Assembly (NCBI GenBank): GCA_028015205.1
Contig: CM051510.1
Location: 33,728,580-33,792,579, forward strand
Length of the DNA: 64,000 nucleotides
Direction of reading: 5' to 3'
DNA from: Mytilisepta virgata
Taxonomy: Eukaryota > Mollusca > Bivalvia > Mytilida > Mytilidae
Shown: one piece after another, positions 57,745 to 64,000 of the stretch
Layout: each line of letters opens with the position of its first letter
How positions within the stretch are numbered: position 1 is the stretch's first letter
The notes under the pieces: model-generated
What the model saw: the letters and a program-made list of their open reading frames with translations, nothing else
The model's database searches: none
Told to the model about the DNA's origin: nothing
Made by a program: the position numbers and the translations under genes

Positions 57745-58744
57745 AACGTAATTGAATTAAACACGTGGTAAAATTTACATTAAACGACGACCCTCACGAA
57801 GTGACGACGTCACAATATGTTTTCTTCAATGACGGCGGCAATTTACAGACGTTTTTCAATGTTTTTTTTCCCTTTTAGAATCGAAATAATTCATGGACGA
57901 CTGTGGTTTGTGGTCGATTTTACGCTCTGGGTAAAATTTCGACAGAAATATGGGGCACACATGGTAAAATCTCCAACAAACCATGCACGGCCGTTCATGA
58001 ATTATTTCTTAATTTATCTACATCTAGCAAACATTTGTTATGGTCTTTTGATTATTAAATCCTTGTACGGAAGATGTCATTGTATCGGATTTTGTCTAAA
58101 AAAGAAAACCATATATATTAACTAACTAATAATGGTGTAGAGCAACGAAATTTCACATGGAAATCCAAATTCGCTTCCTATGCATAATCGGTTTCATCTG
58201 TCTTTGTATATCCCATACTTCTTATCCCCTTTCTAAACCCCCTACTCAATTATTTAGAGATAGAATGATACAGTGAATGTGTGTTTTTTGGAAATTTTAA
58301 ATATATACAATAATATTTCCAATTAGTTTTTACAGTATTAAAACTTTTGATGTTTTGACCCCCTTTACAGTACCTTTCCCGCGATGAACTAAAAATCTGC
58401 TTTAATTGTGTAAATTCTGGATTGCTTTACAAATACTGTGGAGCCCGCTTGCTGATTAGTTATTTGTTTTCGTATACTGAACATATTATTTACAAGAGGC
58501 ATTTCAAAAGTAGGAGATAGCCCAGTTTCTGCTCGATAGTTAACGTACGAACAGTGACTAATCCTAGTTAAACGGATTACAAGAATCTTATAATGAGCAT
58601 CGTATCTTCCGCATGGACTTTGAAATCAAAGAGAATACCGACAAATATGACTGGAATTATACCTTTACATAGGCGAACTTTGACAAACGCGTTACGAGCG
58701 CAAAACGTTTCCTTTCAAGTAGTACGTTGTGTTATAATAGTGTA
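57745..58744. other. Stretch with one unassigned frame
   Basis: The 102-codon plus frame 57817-58125 starts at an ATG in 'acaatatgttttcttcaatg', has mixed composition and no domain I recognise. It could be a chance frame or a decayed element. Confidence 0.3.
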
Positions 58745-58945
58745 CTAGTACCCATACAATCGGTTCAACCTCACCACTGGCCAGTGTCTGTACTAAGTCA
58801 GACTATCCCGACTCTCTGTTGTGTTTATATTGGTGTTTTGTGCACTTAAGTGTAGTTTTTTGTCAGAGGTTCTGTCTGTTGGGTGGCGTTGCTTGATTGG
58901 TATGTCATTGTTGACCATTTCTGTTATCCATTTTTGTTTATTCAA
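58745..58945 (+). repeat. 'CAGACTATCC' family dispersed repeat, best copy
   Basis: The order is 'gtacccatacaatcggttca', 'cctcaccactggccagtgtc', 'actaagtcagactatcccga', 'ttctgtctgttgggtgg' and 'tgtcattgttgaccatttct'. The 60-codon frame 58821-59003 lies within it. Confidence 0.75.
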
Positions 58946-59092
58946 TATCTTTATTTTTTCACTACTCCCCACCAGTGCAAATTACTGTCACATAATCTTT
59001 TAGGTCAGTTTTAAGATTTTTTCATTCCAAGAATTTAACGCTCGTAGTCACGATTTGAGTAATCGGTATCAACTTTATCTTAAACATCGCAC

Positions 59093-59283
59093 ACACCCTG
59101 CATAAGGTTCTACAAACCGCGGATAAATCTGGCTCCTCGGTAAGAAATATTCATTTTATCCATTACAAACTGATATAAATTCCGCGGATACATATTAGAA
59201 TGTATATTAAAATGGTAAACATGGATATTTCTGACCGCGAAGCCAGATTTATCCGCGGTTTGTAGAACTGTATGCAGGATGTG
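59093..59283. mobile_element. 190 bp foldback element
   Basis: The left arm runs 'acaccctgcataaggttcta' then 'caaaccgcggataaatctgg'. The right arm, inverted, runs 'acatcctgcatacagttcta' then the identical 'caaaccgcggataaatctgg', and pairing continues to 'agaaatat'. The arms are about 70-75 bp with a core of 28 bp unbroken. The 69-codon minus frame lies inside the palindrome. Confidence 0.85.
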
Positions 59284-59410
59284 AATATTGATTTTTCGTC
59301 TAAGTGAAATGCAACGCACTCGACAGCTCTTTTTTGTAGTTTATGAATAGAAAACGGACACTCACGAATTTACAAGCAGAGTTAAGATTATTTACCAATC
59401 TATATATAGC

Positions 59411-59600
59411 TAGAACCAAAACAGAAACAGTAACAATATTCGTAAACGATGACAAATGCGATTTCTACAGCGCACAGTTATACGCTATTGTTTCCTTATC
59501 GTGACATTAACGTTTTTAAACGACCGCGGCTACGAATCAACAACAGCGTAACGTCATAATAGACTGTGTTTGTCAACAGTAAGGAATTTTGATATTTTTT
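59411..59600. mobile_element. Long-TIR MITE family, left part conserved
   Basis: The left end 'tagaaccaaaacagaaacag' and then 'taacaatattcgtaaacgat' match the family well. The right end is only weakly traceable ('gtttgtcaacagtaagg'). Confidence 0.6.
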
Positions 59601-61240
59601 TTTTTATCCTGAAAAGGTCAGCATTTCTGTCCAGTTTTTGGAACTTGATATTTTTTCTTAAATACGTTAAATGGGAATAATCCCAACACAAATCGCTTTT
59701 TTTTATTTCCATCTAAGTGAGTAAGTTTCCCGTTTTGAAAATTTAAATTTAAACATGTTTGTTTAAATTGCCATAAGAGAATCAATAAAATCAGTCACCA
59801 AAGTTATGAAGTGGAATAAAAATTCCGACAAGTTTCAGGAGGCAAGGCATTCACTAGTATATATTGCTTATCTTGCACATTTAAAGTAGAAATATTGCCT
59901 GCCAGCAAAATCGTGATATTTTTTTCTCGTGTTATTAAGGATCTCCCCTTGGTAAGACATTTAACAGAGACGAATGGTACATTATTCTTGGGATAAACTG
60001 GGAACTGTCATTCAGAAAATAAAGGATTCTAATTTACAGATTCGAAGAGAGAATTTTATATATAGATGAAACGATTAAATAATAAAAAACCAGAAATTAT
60101 GATATATGGTTCAATATATTCTTACCATTCAATCATTACAAAACACACGAATTACAAGAATAAATTGGCAATATAAAACTGTGTTTTTTTCCAATTTGAA
60201 CAATAAAATATTATAATCTATTTATTATTTTAGCAACAATGGCCACTTGAAAAGCTCATATCTCTCTAAAGAATTCTAATTTATAAAAACATAGTTGAAA
60301 TGATGATCAAATAATTTTAATATGGAAAAAAGAAAAGAAATAGATCGAATTCTGAGCCTTTCGTAATCCTGCAATAAATAACAATCCGATATCTCAGAGG
60401 AGGAATTTTGACAGATGGCAATGCATCAGAAATATAAAAATTAGACGCAATATATCGGGAAATGGTCCATCAATGCGCAGTTATAATAACAATTAATGCT
60501 GACTTATCCACGTTTTAATACAAAACTAAAATTAAATAAATGATGAAATAGTGCGAACTGGAATTTCAAAGCTGAAATGCAAAATGTGTATTATTAATTC
60601 ATTTAATAGAAGCAGAGAAACTGCGAAAATAAGACAAAACCCCTTGCAAGTTATACTTGCAAATCTCGCTAGAGACAGAAAACTCACATCAAAATACTCT
60701 TTTCGACATTTCATTACTGTAACAATAGGTTGAAACTGCTTTTTGAATAGATATAGTGCCAATTCAAACATCCGATGTTGATTCTTAAGAACGCGAGACA
60801 TGGTTACAATTCTGAAGCACAAGTTGTCACTTCTAGTTTTGAGTGAGCTCACAATGTTTGAGGTCTTTTTTTTCGTTCTGTATTTTTGGTATTTGGTTGC
60901 TTTTTCTCTTTTGTTTTTATTTCTATTTTATTATATTTTTGTATTTTTTTTTTTAGTTTTATCTCTTTAGTATTCGTTCTATTTGTTGCGTGTTCTCAGC
61001 CCTTGTCTTTGGATTTTGGTCTCATAGTTATTCTGTTGTACAAATTTATAAAAAGGTATGAATGGTGCGACATTATCCGACCAGCTTGTATGAGAGCTCT
61101 AATTTGTTTTACAGTTAAACCAAGCTATCTTGATTATGCACACAATCTAACGTATTTTGTTATGTCTAACAATTGTGACCTAGTTGGTAGTAATCATACT
61201 TTAAAGGTTTTTATTGTGTGTTTTATAGACCGGAGAGTCA
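59600..61240. other. AT-rich stretch, no credible gene
   Basis: The 119-codon frame 60886-61245 begins with a long F/L/I-rich run from T-rich DNA similar to 10940-11035. Although longer than most, it has no domain and matches a repeat-like tract. Frames at 60532-60852 overlap on opposite strands. Confidence 0.4.
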
Positions 61241-61274
61241 GATAGATAAGAGGAAGAAGGGGGGGGGGAGGGGG

Positions 61275-61445
61275 ATTTTACCAATACAACAGGTTTAACT
61301 CTACCACTACTCTGTGCCTGCACCAGGTCAGACTATTGTAACTCTTTGTTTTCTCTTTCTGTTATTTTTCGTCTGCAGGATGTCATTTAGGACTGTTGAC
61401 CTTTTCTGTCATCTGTTTTATGGTTATGTATTACTTATTTCTCCT
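61275..61445 (+). repeat. 'CAGACTATCC' family dispersed repeat
   Basis: 'caggtttaactctaccacta', 'ccaggtcagactattgtaac' and 'gttgaccttttctgtcatct' follow the family order. It is preceded by a G-rich run at 61259-61274. Confidence 0.65.
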
Positions 61446-61655
61446 ATTCCTGACGTGTTTAATCGGTGGGATAAAAATACATAATATTTTAAACCACTTC
61501 CCGGTGATTAATTTTCTACGTGGAAATTACCGCCCTTTTTCTACAGTTATTAGAACGATAAACTAGAGAAGTCCAGAAATGACGTCCATGTAAACACATA
61601 AACTACATAGCAACGACATTTTCTTGAGGTTTTTGTCAAAAATCATAGGAGAAAC

Positions 61656-61819
61656 AGATTCTCCTTCAATTTACTCGTGAGTTATGGAATTTCTCCACCC
61701 TCAATAGTTAAATTTTAGATTTTAACACGCTCACTAAAGACTCGCGTGTTGAAAATCAAAAAATTTAACTATCTCGGGTGGAGAAATTCCATAACTCACT
61801 CGTACCTGAAGGAGAATCT
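61656..61819. mobile_element. 164 bp foldback element with 75 bp arms
   Basis: Left arm 61656-61730 and right arm 61744-61819 are inverse of each other around a 13 bp loop. The outer part is 'agattctccttca', the middle 'gagttatggaatttctccac' matches exactly, and the inner part ends 'aacacgc'. About ten mismatches over 75 bp. No coding capacity. The transcript of either strand would form a long hairpin. Confidence 0.9.
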
Positions 61820-61859
61820 ATATATACACCAGAGGTTTGGGATAGATACATGTGGGGAT

Positions 61860-62515
61860 GTTTGTGTTCCCACAAAACTGGTTTAACCCCGCCACTACTC
61901 AGTGTCTCTACTAATTCAGACTATCCTGACTATATATCAATTCTGTGTATATGTTCTGTACTTTTTTATTGTATTTGAAAGTCATTCGATGGTATGTTTC
62001 GTGTTATATGTTCTATTTTTTATGTATAATATATTGTTAGTTATATACTGTAGGATCAAGACAGATAAGAAGATGGGTAAGGTACCCATAATACCGCTTT
62101 AACCCCACATTTTTATTGTCTGTGTTAATTTATATTATCATGATTCGGTGTTATGGTTATATGTTTTTGTTTACTTTTGGGAACAGGGTGTGTTGTTGTT
62201 TCTCGATATATTCTGTAAGCTTGTCATTGATGACCTTTCCCATGATCTTTTATTTCTGATAGTTTACATAAGAAATTCTGTCCGAACATATATTGATGAC
62301 CTTTCCCATGATCCTTCATTTCTGATAATTTACATAAGAAATTCTTTCCAAACATATCCATCTACTTTGTCTATTCGTCAAACATTCTACATTTTCTATT
62401 ATTTCTTTAATTGGGTTTTGTTCTCTTTGTTGTAATTTTGGCGGGAATTCTGTCAATTTGCCATAATTGATCGAGTTGTTATTGTTGACCATTCCTTTTA
62501 TCTATTTTGTTGTTT
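61860..62515 (+). repeat. Further copies of the 'CAGACTATCC' family
   Basis: Pieces at 61860-61975 ('ggtttaaccccgccactact', 'ttcagactatcctgactata'), 62080-62240 and 62440-62515 ('attgttgaccattcctttta') show the repeat recurring here. Inside, a 66 bp unit starting 'attgatgacctttcccatga' is duplicated at 62226 and 62292. The 95-codon frame 62148-62435 comes from this duplication. Confidence 0.6.
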
Positions 62516-62519
62516 GTTT

Positions 62520-64000
62520 ACGATACCAATATCGATACAACAAATATGCCATAACGTGATACCACCATCCATGTTGTGGCCATAACTTGAAACTAAACAT
62601 ATCTTTTTACCAAAGCACGCAATGTTCTCATTAAGGTATCGAATCTCGTATTATAGTGAAATCATTATTATAACATGTATTATCGTTGTTCTAAACATTG
62701 TTTCTTGATTTGAAAAATTTAGAAAACGACATGTTTTCCCTGTTTATGATTGTGCTTCTATTTATTCAGACAGACGTAGGCTACTGCGGAAGTTGTCCAC
62801 TGCAGCGTGGTATGTACTGTATACATTATAGATCACTACCAACTGACGAGAAAATTTATTATTTCTTTTAAATTCATGTAATGGGACAAATAACTCCTGT
62901 AAACATGGTGATGTAAACATATTGGTTTTGTGGCACCAAATCTGAACAAGATGTCCAACTATCTTATTAGAAAATAATAATGAACTGTCTGTTATTTAAT
63001 ATATAGCAAACGGGCAATAGGTTCCATATCACTTGATAATTATATCTCATACAGCGCATAGATCAAACATGATTTTACACAATACTTATTATTACCAACA
63101 GGTGGCAGACTCGGCTGGTGGACTTTTGGACTTTTGAGTTTCTAGTTCACGTATTACGAAATCAGCATAGAATTGGCAATCAAAATTTTCGTTACTTTTA
63201 TGAAATTAAATTATTTATTATTTATCATATAATTCGGAAAATGTGGAAATCAAGCAGTTTGTCGTTCATAATTTGTTTTGTTGTAAGAATGTTTTATTGT
63301 ACATTTTTTTTTTTATTTTTTTTATCATTTTGGCATTTTCCTATGTTGTTAATGTTTCAACTTTCCTCATTGTTTGGCCTTGGGTACTAAACAGTTGAAA
63401 TGTGCACATTCAGTGCATCAAAACATTGTATCGAAGAATGTTTATTCAAACAATGCCCTATCGAATAATTCTAATACGATTTCATCAGAAATTCGCGAGG
63501 GATTCATATTAAAGTACTATTTATACGAGTTTAATGTGTTGCTTTTTATGTTACAGTCTGGTTTTGGTATCATTAACATATAACATTATTAACAGAATAT
63601 TGCATTCTTGTGTTAACATTATTAAAATATTTGAATCCAAAATGATTAATTTTGATACAGTCAATAATTGGTTTAATTAAATCTACAATTAGAACTATTC
63701 CCCATTTTTTTGGAACATGTGAAGTGTCACCCATATACTGAGTTATCTGCTCTTTGGAGAAACCAATGGATAAATCCTCAACACACATTAATGGCATTTT
63801 TAGATATATTTTTCCACATTTTTTACCTCCGATGAATGCCTTCTGTGATTCAGTATTATTAGAAATAAATTAGAAATAATTTTGACTTTTATTTTATATA
63901 CAAGACACTTGCTGCCAGGAACGATAACTCATTCTTACGAGAGAAAGCTCAAACATCCGCAAATAGGGAATCGAGAAAAGATTCTAGCTCCGTGTGTTTA
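62520..64000. other. AT-rich stretch, no credible gene
   Basis: The minus frame 63573-63797 encodes a fairly protein-like peptide (CVEDLSIGFSKEQITQYMGD) that I cannot assign; it may be a scrap of an exon or an element. The plus frame 63374-63583 overlaps an inverted fragment of the 3790 repeat. Confidence 0.35.

Noticed and set aside
60886..61245. 119-codon frame with a strongly hydrophobic N-terminus, possible membrane protein
   Set aside because: The hydrophobic run is the translation of a T-rich tract shared with 10934-11035; no domain, and the remainder is unremarkable.
62148..62435. 95-codon frame with a 22-residue internal repeat
   Set aside because: Caused by a 66 bp duplication within a dispersed repeat.

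Overview
This window is eukaryotic, AT-rich, non-coding DNA dominated by transposable elements. Several dispersed repeats look like families I recall as common in mussel (Mytilus-type, bivalve) genomes: a tRNA-derived SINE whose body contains 'GGTGTATTCGACTCCGATCT', a repeat starting 'gaccggaaacggggaatgtg', the 'CTTCCGGAGCACCTGA' repeat, and a large repeat framed by 'GCTCACCTGG' ends. Those family matches are from memory, not from a search. I see no convincing host exon, rRNA, functional tRNA, operon or CRISPR array. Most open frames are below 120 codons, overlap repeats or overlap each other on opposite strands.

Layout. 1-7.5 kb: mostly featureless AT-rich DNA with one small inverted-repeat element (3382-3558) and a dispersed repeat. 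7.5-10.3 kb: a TA-flanked MITE, then a 1.4 kb non-coding element with hairpins near both ends and a core of 160/320 bp repeats (8878-10290). 10.3-20 kb: a direct-plus-inverted duplication (11086-11268), a TTAA-flanked MITE, a 30 bp tandem array joined to a SINE, and a cluster of MITEs sharing long 'TAGAATCAAAACAG' termini. 20-30 kb: a 30 bp satellite split by another repeat, a second TTAA MITE and a hairpin repeat. 30.6-32.1 kb: two palindromic foldbacks. 32.6-37.2 kb: the only intact gene of the window, a Tc1-like DD34E transposase in an element with 25 bp terminal inverted repeats and TA flanks, next to a broken reverse-transcriptase element. 38-44 kb: a retroposon with a 12 bp target-site duplication and CAAT tail, a 40 bp tandem array, a TTAA MITE, a second reverse-transcriptase fragment, and a ~115 bp satellite interrupted by an insertion. 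44-64 kb: sparse, with SINEs, more MITEs, two strong foldbacks (59093-59283, 61656-61819) and a cluster of one dispersed repeat at 61.2-62.5 kb.

Functionally, only the Tc1-like element appears able to encode its own mobility protein. The many short inverted-repeat elements have no coding capacity and would need transposases supplied from elsewhere: TTAA-flanked ones perhaps a piggyBac-type enzyme, TA-flanked ones perhaps a Tc1/mariner-type enzyme. Both assignments are inferences from the flanking dinucleotide or tetranucleotide. The reverse-transcriptase remnants carry stops and frame breaks. I did not find a new gene system. The most notable material is the set of structured non-coding repeats and the nested insertions.
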